DNA of 45,867 bases, from positions 1-45,867 of the forward strand of contig CAZWRK010000015.1 in assembly GCA_964635875.1 (NCBI GenBank), read 5' to 3'. The notes beneath the pieces are model-generated. The model was not told where the DNA came from. It ran no database searches and saw nothing but the letters and a program-made list of their open reading frames with translations. Position numbers and translations under genes: made by a program. The stretch comes from CAZWRK01 sp964635875. Lineage in GTDB: Bacteria > Pseudomonadota > Gammaproteobacteria > Burkholderiales > Aquaspirillaceae. Positions 1-6,951 of the stretch are shown piece by piece (within the stretch, counting starts at the first letter, position 1; every line of letters starts with the position of its first letter).

Positions 1-2
1 GT

Positions 3-1184
3 GGTAAGACTGAGATGCTTATTAATATCTGTAATATATTAAATGAGGCTAAAATTAACTATAGAGTAGTAGCTTATACTAATAAGGCTGTAGAAGTAAT
101 AAATAAAAGAGTACCTACAGCTCCTACTAGTACACTACACTCTTGGCTTACTAAGCGCCCAGGTATAAATAGTAAAGCTAAGCACCTTAAATCACTTATG
201 ATAAGTAATCAATATGGTGTACCAGCACCACTACAATTGCTAATAGTAGATGAGTTTAGTATGGTTAGCGAAGAAGACTATGCTGATATAGGTATGCTAG
301 TAGACCCAGATATGGAAGGTGATATTAAGCTATATACTCTTTATATAGGTGACTTAGCTCAGCTACCTCCAATTAAAAGTGTGTGCCCAGTTTACCCAGC
401 TGGTAACTTTTGGCTTAAGCTAACTAAAATATGGAGGTCTAATAAGCAATTACAAGAGCCACTACAAAAGCTTAGAGATATGATAGATGATATAGAAAGC
501 GGTATACCTGAGGCTGAAGCAATACACTATCTACACGCTAATGAATCTTTTATTAGAAATATAGACGTAGTAGAAGCATATAAAAGCTTTGATAGTCCTA
601 ATAAAGTATTATTAGCATATACTAATGAAGCTGTACAGCTACATAATGCTAAGCTACAGGGACACGATAAAGTAAAAGCTGGTGATGTTATTTTTGATTC
701 TACAAATAAATGTAGTCATATAGTTAAGCGTATACTACCTAATACTCCAATGCTTATGGAGCTTATGTATCATACAGCTAATGGGATTATTCATAAAGAA
801 ACAAAATATAATCCATTAAAGACACTTATGAAGCTACCATTTGTACAATTTATAGAGACTGAGAATAATATTAATATTCCAATTATATTTGGTGCGTACA
901 ATAATAAAATAGCGCGTGAAAACTTAGGTAAGATATTAGTAAATTTAAATAGGGAGGGAAAAGATTCTAGCCAAGCATATAAAATGTATAAATGTGTCAA
1001 TGATTACACTAGCAATGTAGACTTCAATCATTGTATAACTACTCATAAGACACAAGGTAGTGAATGGGATTATGTATTTATAGATAGCATAGACTACCAA
1101 AAATGTAAAAACACGTTGGAAAAACTAAAGTTATTATATGTAGGGATTTCACGTGCTAAAGTATCTTGTTTTTTAAATAATTAA
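3..1184 (+). CDS. SF1 (Dda/RecD-like) DNA helicase, 5'-truncated by the window edge
   Basis: ATP-dependent DNA helicase of superfamily 1B, probably helping replication or recombination. The frame is open from base 3 and begins inside Walker A (GKT). Visible motifs are a Walker B (IVDEFSM, near base 247), a Q-L-P motif (DLAQLPPI), a late THKTQGSEWD motif (near base 1035) and LLYVGISRAK near the C terminus, all typical of Dda/RecD/Pif1-like helicases. The missing N terminus is present at 45568-45867. Joined across the ends the gene would be 1260 bases, 419 residues. No internal start is needed; the ATG at 15 is simply the next Met after Walker A. An 11-bp inverted repeat overlaps the stop codon. 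Confidence 0.85.
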   Translation, partial: GKTEMLINICNILNEAKINYRVVAYTNKAVEVINKRVPTAPTSTLHSWLTKRPGINSKAKHLKSLMISNQYGVPAPLQLLIVDEFSMVSEEDYADIGMLVDPDMEGDIKLYTLYIGDLAQLPPIKSVCPVYPAGNFWLKLTKIWRSNKQLQEPLQKLRDMIDDIESGIPEAEAIHYLHANESFIRNIDVVEAYKSFDSPNKVLLAYTNEAVQLHNAKLQGHDKVKAGDVIFDSTNKCSHIVKRILPNTPMLMELMYHTANGIIHKETKYNPLKTLMKLPFVQFIETENNINIPIIFGAYNNKIARENLGKILVNLNREGKDSSQAYKMYKCVNDYTSNVDFNHCITTHKTQGSEWDYVFIDSIDYQKCKNTLEKLKLLYVGISRAKVSCFLNN

Positions 1185-1209
1185 TTTAATTCTCTAAGAT
1201 TAAATTAAT
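1180..1209 (+). repeat. 11-bp perfect inverted repeat between helicase and the 1258 gene
   Basis: ATTAATTTAAT (1180-1190) and ATTAAATTAAT (1199-1209) are exact reverse complements around an 8-base loop. The repeat overlaps the helicase stop codon and lies 9 bases upstream of the extended -10 box at 1218. It could be a weak AT-only terminator or an operator for the promoter of the next gene. The sequence alone does not decide. Confidence 0.5.
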
Positions 1210-1217
1210 ATTTATTA

Positions 1218-1226
1218 TGATATAAT
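1218..1226 (+). promoter_or_regulatory. Extended -10 promoter for the 1258 gene
   Basis: TGATATAAT is a perfect extended -10 element (TGnTATAAT), 31 bases before the ATG at 1258 and followed by a GAAAGGA ribosome site at 1244-1250. No -35 is evident. The same nine bases occur on the minus strand in front of the small terminase gene at 37542-37534. Confidence 0.6.
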
Positions 1227-1257
1227 TATTTTAATTAAAAATTTGAAAGGATTTACA

Positions 1258-1740
1258 ATGGCTTCTAAAAAAGAATTATTCGAAAGTGTTGTTGCTGCAG
1301 TTAGCAACTTTTGTGCAAACAATAACGTTAAAGGTGACGTTAAAGATGGTTTGATTGCTATTATCAATGACACACTTGCTCCTAAAGCTGGAGGCGTATC
1401 TGTTGACCTAGAGTCTGTAGTTAAAAGAGATATCGATGGAAACATTACACATATTCTTTGCTCAGTATCTAACAAATTCTTGCCAGCAACTGCTGATTTC
1501 TTCTATGAAGATAAAGAAGGTAAAGGTATTAACGGTCTTAAAAGATTGTCAAGACAAGCTGAAGGTGTTAGAAAAAGATTTATCAAAGAACTTGCAGCTA
1601 CTGAAAGAGCAATTATGCAAGATGTTCTTGGTGGAGCAATGTCTCCTGAAGCTGGTAAAGCTAAACTAGAAGAAGCTAGAGCTGCTAAACCAGACTACGC
1701 TGTTGTTTCAGACGTTATTGCTGAAGAAGTAGCAGAATAA
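1258..1740 (+). CDS. Unknown early protein, paralogue of the 38893 gene product
   Basis: 160 residues, no recognised family. The start is the ATG at 1258, placed by GAAAGGA eight bases upstream; a TTG at 1243 lies too close to that site. The N-terminal half matches the product of 38893-39354: a Val-Val..Val..Phe-Cys..Asn segment, then LAPKxGG, then an Asp-x-Asn/Asp-Gly stretch followed by His and Cys. The C-terminal half (about residues 85-160) is charged, helix-forming and Ala/Glu rich. By eye, Ile is coded by ATT or ATC and never ATA, unlike the ATA-rich neighbours, which resembles the capsid gene and suggests high expression. It has its own promoter and is followed by hairpins. An abundant DNA- or host-polymerase-binding protein is one possibility; nothing shows this directly. 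Confidence 0.7.
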   Translation: MASKKELFESVVAAVSNFCANNNVKGDVKDGLIAIINDTLAPKAGGVSVDLESVVKRDIDGNITHILCSVSNKFLPATADFFYEDKEGKGINGLKRLSRQAEGVRKRFIKELAATERAIMQDVLGGAMSPEAGKAKLEEARAAKPDYAVVSDVIAEEVAE

Positions 1741-1741
1741 T

Positions 1742-1763
1742 ATTAGCCTTCGGGCTAGTATTT
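1742..1763 (+). terminator. UUCG-loop hairpin, probable terminator of the 1258 gene
   Basis: ATTAGCC-TTCG-GGCTAGT forms a seven-pair stem (one G-U) capped by a very stable UUCG tetraloop, two bases after the stop codon. It is followed by only ATTT, so termination may be partial, letting some transcription continue into SSB. Confidence 0.6.
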
Positions 1764-1837
1764 CAGTGAGAGCCAACATCTAATCTCCATCCTTTAGTGT
1801 GTCCTACTAAACTATAAATTATTCTTGGCTCTCTCTG
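1764..1837 (+). ncRNA. Structured leader or small RNA candidate upstream of SSB
   Basis: A 13-base arm at 1764-1776 pairs with 1825-1837 (12 of 13). Inside it, TTTAGT (1793-1798) pairs with ACTAAA (1806-1811) around a seven-base loop. The region has no reading frame of note and lies in the 148-base gap before the SSB gene. It is not a tRNA: there is no T-arm GGTTC-type sequence and no CCA-proximal layout. It could be a 5' regulatory leader for SSB or a processed small RNA. Confidence 0.4.
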
Positions 1838-1888
1838 AAGTACTAGCAATAGCACTTCTAACGACAATATCACGACAAAGGAAAGACA

Positions 1889-2530
1889 ATGGCAAGAAAA
1901 GGTACGAAAGTAAAAACACAAGTTGGTGAACTTAACTATGTATTCATTACAGGTGAAGGTAGAAATGGGGCTATGCCTGGCGAACCGGAAAGACCAATCT
2001 TTACGGCTTCTATCGTAACTAAAAAAGATAGTGAATTACATAAAAGTATTAAAGCTCAGATTAATGCTGAGTGGGAAGCTTATAGAAACGAAACTGGCAC
2101 TAAAGGTGCTCCAGCTAGTACAGGTGTAAGAGACGTAATGGTTGAAACAGATGAGTTAGATGAATATGGTGCACGTAAAAAAGTACCCTCTGGTGACGTG
2201 CTTATAACATTTAAAACATCTACTACTTGGGCTGATGGAAAACCGCAAACAATAAAAGTGTTTGATGGTAAAGGTAACGACATAACTACTGCGGTGCATA
2301 ATGCAAGCTGGACTATTGGCAACGGTAGTACTGGTATTATTCACGGTACAGCTATGGGAAATAATGTAGGCGGAAAAGCTAAAGTATCACTATACTTAAC
2401 AGCTATTCAATTAGCTAAACTGTCTAAATATGAAGGCTCTTCAATTGATGTTGATTCAGATATTGGAGAAGAAATAGATTTAGGTGATAACGTAGCGGCA
2501 ATTAGTACTTCTGATAAACCGGATATTTAA
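1889..2530 (+). CDS. Single-stranded DNA-binding protein, T7 gp2.5-like
   Basis: 213 residues. It should coat single-stranded DNA at the replication fork and interact with polymerase and helicase. The body has the alternating beta-strand pattern of an OB fold, with a Lys/Trp-rich central part (ITFKTSTTWADGKPQ, then NASWTIGNGSTG, about residues 108-155), followed by a long acidic C-terminal tail from about residue 188 (VDSDIGEEIDLGD). Basic-body plus acidic-tail design, length and position next to DNA polymerase match phage SSBs such as gp2.5. The start ATG at 1889 follows AAAGGAAAG. A classical terminator sits two bases after the stop. The family call rests on pattern and context, not on an alignment. 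Confidence 0.7.
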   Translation: MARKGTKVKTQVGELNYVFITGEGRNGAMPGEPERPIFTASIVTKKDSELHKSIKAQINAEWEAYRNETGTKGAPASTGVRDVMVETDELDEYGARKKVPSGDVLITFKTSTTWADGKPQTIKVFDGKGNDITTAVHNASWTIGNGSTGIIHGTAMGNNVGGKAKVSLYLTAIQLAKLSKYEGSSIDVDSDIGEEIDLGDNVAAISTSDKPDI

Positions 2531-2531
2531 T

Positions 2532-2558
2532 AAAAAGGGGTAACACCCTTTTTATTTT
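2532..2558 (+). terminator. Rho-independent terminator after SSB
   Basis: AAAAAGGG (2532-2539) pairs with CCCTTTTT (2546-2553) and is followed by ATTTT. This is a clear intrinsic terminator two bases after the SSB stop, separating SSB from the DNA polymerase gene. Confidence 0.8.
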
Positions 2559-2595
2559 CTTAAGTATTTTAGCTAAACTAAACTAAAGGATAAAA

Positions 2596-4245
2596 ATGTA
2601 TGAATTAGTTACTAATTTAAGCCAACTACCAAACTTCACATTAGATTTTCCAGTCTTCTCTGATATAGAAACAGAAGGCCTCTATATAAATGTTAGATTA
2701 ATCCAATTATACCAACCAACAACATCAGACCTAGTCTATACTTTAGATATGGATAAGCTAAACCTAGATGAAGTTAAAGCAATATTAAAACCACTTTGGA
2801 CTGTATGGCACCGTGCCTCTTATGACTTAGGCACATTAAATATGCATACAGCTAAAATAGATGATACCCTTTATCTTGCTAGAAATGCATTCCCAGAAAT
2901 TAGAGACTTTACTCTTGATAATGTAGTTGGGCATCTAGGATATAATCATTTATATGATGGAATAGATAAAAAGAAGATGCAAAAACAAGGCTTTGTTAAA
3001 GGTGCATATCTTAGTGCATTACAATTAAGATACGCGGCTACAGACGTTATAGCGCTATCTAAAATATGGGATAATGCTAAGATACAAGCGTGTAGAAATA
3101 TATTGTCATACAAAGTAGATATGGCTTCTATATGCTATGCTGTTATGTATCAACAAAATGGATTACTAGTAAACCAATTAGCAGTAAGAACCGAACTAGA
3201 TAAACTAGTAGATGTAATTGCTGAAAATAAAGTAAAACTAGGTAGCTTAAATCCTAACTCACCTAAGCAGGTTAAGATCGCCTTAGGTACTGACTCCTCA
3301 GATAAAGCAACATTAGTTAAGCTTATAGCCACTGGTAATGAAACAGCGCGACTAGTATATGAGCAAAGAAGATTACTTAAACGAGAAGGCTTTCTACAAA
3401 GCTATAACTATCCTAAAGTATTTACTAGGTTTACTCCTGGAGGTGCAACAACTGGTAGATTTACAGCTACAGGTGGTGATATGCCTCGTGGAATTAATGC
3501 GCAACAGATTACAAGAGACTTACAATATATCTTTAATACTGATACTGAGGATACAGTAGTTATACACGCTGACTATTCTACAGCTGAGCTTAGAGCTGGG
3601 TGTAGCATTATGAATGAGCCTACTATGTATCAAGAGCTCAAAGATAAAAAAGACCTACACATTGAAGCTGCAGCTATGGCGCTAGGTATAGACCCAAAAC
3701 AAGTAACTAAAAAAGATAGACAAAAAGGTAAGGCTATTTCGTTTGGTTTTATTTTTGGTATGTCAGCCGACTCTTTCGTTGAATATGCTTATGTTAACTA
3801 CGGTGTTATTTTCACTCCAGAAGAAGCTAAAGCTATTAAGAAAAAGTATGATACTAAATATCAAAACATAGCTGCGTATCATAAACTCAAATGGAATAAT
3901 TATAAAACTCAACCAGTAGTAACTCCATTAGGTAAGCGAGCAATGGCTAACCTAGGTACCGATGCTATTAACTTTGCAACACAAGGTGGTATTGCTGAAA
4001 CTACTAAATTAGCTGTGCATTACTTATGCCGAGACCATGCTGAAGCAATTAAATATATTTATAACGTTGTACACGATGCAATATATCTAAGAGTTCCTAG
4101 AGGTATGGAAGAAGTATGGGCTGACTATCTTATCTCATCAATGAAAAAAGCATGGGTAGAAATTTGCAAATGTGATTTATTTAATTATAAAGATATTGAG
4201 ATGCCAGTAGAAATAGAATATAATGGAAAAGTGAGAGTAGCATAA
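2596..4245 (+). CDS. Family A DNA polymerase with 3'-5' proofreading exonuclease
   Basis: 549 residues, the replicative polymerase. The exonuclease domain has D23-I-E25 (Exo I), HRASYDL with D77 (Exo II, Ala where Asn is usual) and Y146AATD150 (Exo III). The polymerase domain has motif A DYSTAELR beginning at D326, a motif B region around KDRQKGKAISFGFIFG, and motif C VVHDAIYL with catalytic D494. In most family A enzymes the residue after this Asp is Glu (HDE); here it is Ala495. It is shorter than T7 gp5 (704 residues), mostly in the palm/thumb region, and I see no obvious thioredoxin-binding insertion. The start ATG follows AAAGGA. The stop overlaps the exonuclease start (TAATG), so the two are translationally coupled. 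Confidence 0.95.
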   Translation: MYELVTNLSQLPNFTLDFPVFSDIETEGLYINVRLIQLYQPTTSDLVYTLDMDKLNLDEVKAILKPLWTVWHRASYDLGTLNMHTAKIDDTLYLARNAFPEIRDFTLDNVVGHLGYNHLYDGIDKKKMQKQGFVKGAYLSALQLRYAATDVIALSKIWDNAKIQACRNILSYKVDMASICYAVMYQQNGLLVNQLAVRTELDKLVDVIAENKVKLGSLNPNSPKQVKIALGTDSSDKATLVKLIATGNETARLVYEQRRLLKREGFLQSYNYPKVFTRFTPGGATTGRFTATGGDMPRGINAQQITRDLQYIFNTDTEDTVVIHADYSTAELRAGCSIMNEPTMYQELKDKKDLHIEAAAMALGIDPKQVTKKDRQKGKAISFGFIFGMSADSFVEYAYVNYGVIFTPEEAKAIKKKYDTKYQNIAAYHKLKWNNYKTQPVVTPLGKRAMANLGTDAINFATQGGIAETTKLAVHYLCRDHAEAIKYIYNVVHDAIYLRVPRGMEEVWADYLISSMKKAWVEICKCDLFNYKDIEMPVEIEYNGKVRVA

Positions 4246-5141
4246 TGGAAGATTTTGAATTTGTAGAAATAGATTTAGATTCTTATGGAGTAGTAGTACC
4301 ACCTAAGAATGATAAGATAGCACTTATAGACGCTGATACATTAGCTTATACTGCGTGCTTAGCATCTGAAGAAGCGGTAGATGTATTACCTAAAGAATTC
4401 TATACAGAAATGGAGTGGGATAGCATAATCAATAATCCTAGCTATGACGCTGATAAAGGTATTATTTATAATATGAATCTACCAGCAGCTTTAAATGTTG
4501 CAGAAGACAAACTTAAGCGAATACTAGATAACACTGGGTGTATAGACTGTGAATTGCACTTTACTATAGGTAGAGCTAATTTTAGATATAAGCTATCGTC
4601 TAGCTATAAATCAGGTAGAACTGGTAGAATGCCGGCTGGCTTATATGAAACTAAAAAAGCTTTATTAAGTAAGTATAATGGTCAAATGCATTCAGAGTGG
4701 GAAGCTGATGACTACGTAGTTTATGCTATGAAAGCATATCCCTCTAAGTATATTTTAGTTGCTATGGATAAAGATGTCTATAACTCTATTCCTGGTAAGC
4801 ACTATAACTATTATGAGTCAGCTCAATTTAACAAATCTATGTCTTGGATTGAAATAAGCGAAGATACAGCTAAAGTATGGCCTTATATTCAAACATTAAC
4901 TGGCGATGCTACTGATAACGTTTTAGGTATTAAAGGTATAGGCCCAGCTAAAGCAGCTAAACTAGTTAAAGCAGATATGAGTGAAGCTGAATTATGGAAA
5001 GCAGTTACAAACGCTTGGGAAAAAGCTGGTATGACTTCTATAGACGCTATACTAACTATGAACCTAGTTAATATGCACCTATTAGAAGAAGTAGATGGTA
5101 AATTACAAATTAAATATTGGATGCCTAAGGAAGAAGAATGA
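4245..5141 (+). CDS. 5'-3' exonuclease (FEN/T7 gp6-like)
   Basis: 298 residues. A flap/5' nuclease that would remove RNA primers and degrade DNA from 5' ends. Acidic metal-binding motifs are visible: IALIDADTLAY (residues 25-35), EWEADDYV (about 148-155) and AMDKDV, followed by TGDATDNVLGIKGIGPAKAAKL (about 221-242), the helix-hairpin-helix segment diagnostic of FEN nucleases. It starts by a one-base TAATG overlap with the polymerase and ends with an ATGA overlap with the ThyA-family gene, so polymerase, exonuclease and nucleotide enzyme form one operon. The acidic N-terminal tail of about 20 residues precedes the first motif. Confidence 0.9.
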   Translation: MEDFEFVEIDLDSYGVVVPPKNDKIALIDADTLAYTACLASEEAVDVLPKEFYTEMEWDSIINNPSYDADKGIIYNMNLPAALNVAEDKLKRILDNTGCIDCELHFTIGRANFRYKLSSSYKSGRTGRMPAGLYETKKALLSKYNGQMHSEWEADDYVVYAMKAYPSKYILVAMDKDVYNSIPGKHYNYYESAQFNKSMSWIEISEDTAKVWPYIQTLTGDATDNVLGIKGIGPAKAAKLVKADMSEAELWKAVTNAWEKAGMTSIDAILTMNLVNMHLLEEVDGKLQIKYWMPKEEE

Positions 5142-5932
5142 ATCAATATGAACTTGACTATAAAGAAATAGTTAAATACGTACTACAAAGAGGTGAAAGA
5201 AAACAAGGTAGAAACGGTATTACTAAAAGTGTATTTGGTATAACTCTTGGTATAACTCTTAATGAAGGTTTTCCACTTCTAACTAGTAGAAAGATATTTT
5301 ATAAAGGTGTTTTTGGTGAGCTAGCAGCTATGCTTAGAGGGCCTAAAACAGTAGCTGATTTTGAGAACCAAGGCTGTAACTATTGGAAGCTATGGGCTGA
5401 TTTAGATGGTAACCTAGAGCTTGACTATGGTAATGCTTGGCTTGATTTTAATGGTGTAAACCAGTTACAATATGTAATTGATACACTTAAAACTAATCCT
5501 AATGATAGACGTATGGTTATATCAGGGTGGAGGCCAGATAGACTAGATAAACTTAGTTTACCTTGTTGTCACTACGCATACCAATTTTATGTTAGAGAAG
5601 GTAGATACTTAGATATGTTATGGACTCAGCGTAGTGCAGACCTTATGGTAGGCGTACCTAGTGATGTAGTATTTGGAGCTGCTTGGATTATTATGTTAGC
5701 AAATGAGGTTGGATATAAACCTGGTAGGTTAATACTTTCATTAGGCGATGTACATATTTATGATGAGCATACAATTTTAGCAAATGAGTATGTACAAAAG
5801 TCTGTGTATGGATTACCAGCGTACTATATAAATAAACCAGAAGGTGCTAAGCTAGTTGATTTTACGGCTCAAGATATAACTGTTATAGGCTATCAACATA
5901 AAGATACTATGTTTTTTGAATTAAAGGCTTAA
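5138..5932 (+). CDS. ThyA-family enzyme: thymidylate synthase or dCMP (hydroxy)methylase
   Basis: 264 residues, the usual ThyA length. It transfers a one-carbon unit from methylene-tetrahydrofolate to a pyrimidine nucleotide. Seen: DRRMVISGWRPD, the catalytic Cys144 in LPCCHYAYQFYV, RSAD, and GDVHIY near residue 205. The key oddity is GVPSD176: classical thymidylate synthases have Asn here (GLPFN, Asn177 in E. coli), which selects dUMP, whereas T4 dCMP hydroxymethylase has Asp in the same RSxDxxxGxxxD spacing. This suggests a dCMP substrate and possibly modified cytosine in virion DNA. A DHFR-like gene next door argues the other way, since only true thymidylate synthesis needs dihydrofolate recycling. 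Family certain, substrate open. Confidence 0.9.
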   Translation: MNQYELDYKEIVKYVLQRGERKQGRNGITKSVFGITLGITLNEGFPLLTSRKIFYKGVFGELAAMLRGPKTVADFENQGCNYWKLWADLDGNLELDYGNAWLDFNGVNQLQYVIDTLKTNPNDRRMVISGWRPDRLDKLSLPCCHYAYQFYVREGRYLDMLWTQRSADLMVGVPSDVVFGAAWIIMLANEVGYKPGRLILSLGDVHIYDEHTILANEYVQKSVYGLPAYYINKPEGAKLVDFTAQDITVIGYQHKDTMFFELKA

Positions 5933-5933
5933 T

Positions 5934-6293
5934 ATGAAAGTAGGAATTATTTTATTATCATTAAATGGTTTGTATGTGTCATCAGATGGTATGCTACCTA
6001 GACGTCCTAAGTTTGATAAAGAGTTATTACTTGGGATAATAAAAGATAAAAAAGTACTATGCTCACCTAATACATTAGCTGGGCTTCCTAAAAGTATTTT
6101 AGATAGTGCTTATTTCACCACTAATGTTAATGCAGATTATGATATTAACTTTGGTATAGATACTTTTAAAACTGCTAGACCAGATATGCTTATAGTAGTT
6201 AGAAGTGGACACAGTTTAGATGAAGGTAAAAAATTTGATTTAACCGGGTTTAAACAACTTGTTAGTCAAGCTAATTTGGAGATATGGGTATGA
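5934..6293 (+). CDS. Short DHFR-like protein, tentative
   Basis: 119 residues directly after the ThyA-family gene. The N-terminal half follows the order of dihydrofolate reductase: hydrophobic strand VGIILLSLNG, then DGMLPRRPKFDKELL, then KKVLCSPNTLAGLPKSILDSA and a strand with FTTN, similar to the IGxDGxLPW, VIMGRxTxxSLP and IVLTR blocks. The C-terminal part lacks the GG cofactor loop and the protein is about 40 residues shorter than usual, so it may be a degenerate or repurposed DHFR fold. It starts one base after the ThyA-family stop and overlaps the next gene by ten bases. The pairing with a ThyA homologue supports folate-linked nucleotide work. An unrelated small protein remains possible. 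Confidence 0.4.
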   Translation: MKVGIILLSLNGLYVSSDGMLPRRPKFDKELLLGIIKDKKVLCSPNTLAGLPKSILDSAYFTTNVNADYDINFGIDTFKTARPDMLIVVRSGHSLDEGKKFDLTGFKQLVSQANLEIWV

Positions 6294-6601
6294 AATTAGA
6301 ATCTGAATTAACTTATGCTGAGCATGCTAAGTTTAGAAAAAACGATAGTGGCAAATTAAGGTATTCATTAGTACCACCTAAATCAATAGCTGATATTGCT
6401 GATATACTAACATTTGGCGCTAATAAATATGATGCTAACAATTGGAGACTCTGTAAAGAGCCTGAGCGCTATATAGATGCACTTTATAGACATCTAGAAG
6501 CATGGAGAGCTGGTGAGAAACTAGACCCTGAAAGTGGTAGAAGTCATCTTGCACACGCTTTAACAAATCTAGTTTTTATTAATGAATTATATATCGATTA
6601 A
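6284..6601 (+). CDS. dATP/dGTP diphosphohydrolase-like protein (DUF5664 family)
   Basis: 105 residues. The sequence matches the phage family annotated as dATP/dGTP diphosphohydrolase N-terminal domain: K-x-R-Y-S-L-V-P-P near residue 25, then LTFGANKYDANNW (about 42-54), RYIDALYRHLEAWRAGE (about 62-78), DPESGRSHLAHALTNLVFI (about 81-99). The conserved His/Glu/Asp set fits a metal-dependent all-alpha hydrolase. It would trim selected deoxynucleoside triphosphates, either balancing the pool or removing a normal nucleotide. The first Met (6284) and the Met at 6290 are both possible starts. Its start overlaps the DHFR-like gene. It is the last gene before a 119-base regulatory gap. Confidence 0.7.
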   Translation: MGMKLESELTYAEHAKFRKNDSGKLRYSLVPPKSIADIADILTFGANKYDANNWRLCKEPERYIDALYRHLEAWRAGEKLDPESGRSHLAHALTNLVFINELYID

Positions 6602-6606
6602 ATCAG

Positions 6607-6631
6607 TTTTAAGATATGAATTATCTTAAAA
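6607..6631. repeat. 10-bp perfect inverted repeat upstream of the HTH gene
   Basis: TTTTAAGATA (6607-6616) and TATCTTAAAA (6622-6631) are exact complements around TGAAT. The stem is AT-only and no T-run follows, so an operator is at least as likely as a terminator. It lies six bases after the DUF5664 stop and about 63 bases before the -10 box of the HTH gene. Confidence 0.5.
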
Positions 6632-6666
6632 GATTATTTGATTATATGATTATATTATTTAAACAA

Positions 6667-6699
6667 AATAAACAATCCTCGTTGATTATTTATTATAAT
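6667..6699 (+). promoter_or_regulatory. Promoter of the HTH gene with overlapping inverted repeat
   Basis: TATAAT at 6694-6699 is followed by AAAAAGGAG and a TTG start at 6721. An 11-base arm at 6667-6677 pairs with 6684-6694 (10 of 11) and touches the -10 box. A dyad in this position is where an autoregulator would bind, so it is a candidate operator for the HTH protein. Confidence 0.5.
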
Positions 6700-6720
6700 T
6701 TAATTTAAAAAGGAGTTAAA

Positions 6721-6951
6721 TTGCAAGTGGTAACAATTAAAAGTTTCTTAGTTATGCTACAAGAACAAAAGCTTAGCAACTATGAAATTGCTGATATACT
6801 GGGCACTAGCGTAGCTATGGTATCTAACTATAGAAATCATAAATACAATCCAAGTTTAGATGTTGCTAAGCGTGTATATAAATACGCTAATGTTACACTA
6901 CACCCATTTAGTGAAGACTCATTAAAAATAGAAATAGCAAAGGACAAATAA
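6721..6951 (+). CDS. Small helix-turn-helix regulator (Cro/CI-like), TTG start
   Basis: 76 residues. Residues about 5-55 read as a lambda-repressor-type HTH: LVMLQEQKLSNYEIADILGTSVAMVSNYRNHKYNPSLDVAKRVYKYA, with turn residues between NYEIADILG and SVAMVSNYR. No other domain. The start is TTG at 6721, chosen because AAAAAGGAG lies six bases upstream and no ATG occurs before the HTH. It has its own promoter with dyad repeats, and its stop overlaps the next start (TAATG). It probably regulates its own promoter or times the later replication genes. Whether it points to lysogeny is doubtful: no integrase or full repressor is present. Confidence 0.8.
   Translation: MQVVTIKSFLVMLQEQKLSNYEIADILGTSVAMVSNYRNHKYNPSLDVAKRVYKYANVTLHPFSEDSLKIEIAKDK

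Noticed and set aside
1..224. Genuine direct terminal repeat of a linear phage genome
   Set aside because: The two ends differ at 21 of 224 bases and lie inside a gene; a replicating terminal repeat would be identical.
1764..1837. tRNA or hammerhead-like structure
   Set aside because: Outer stem resembles an acceptor stem, but there is no T-arm consensus, no plausible D-arm, and no CTGATGA/GAAA core.
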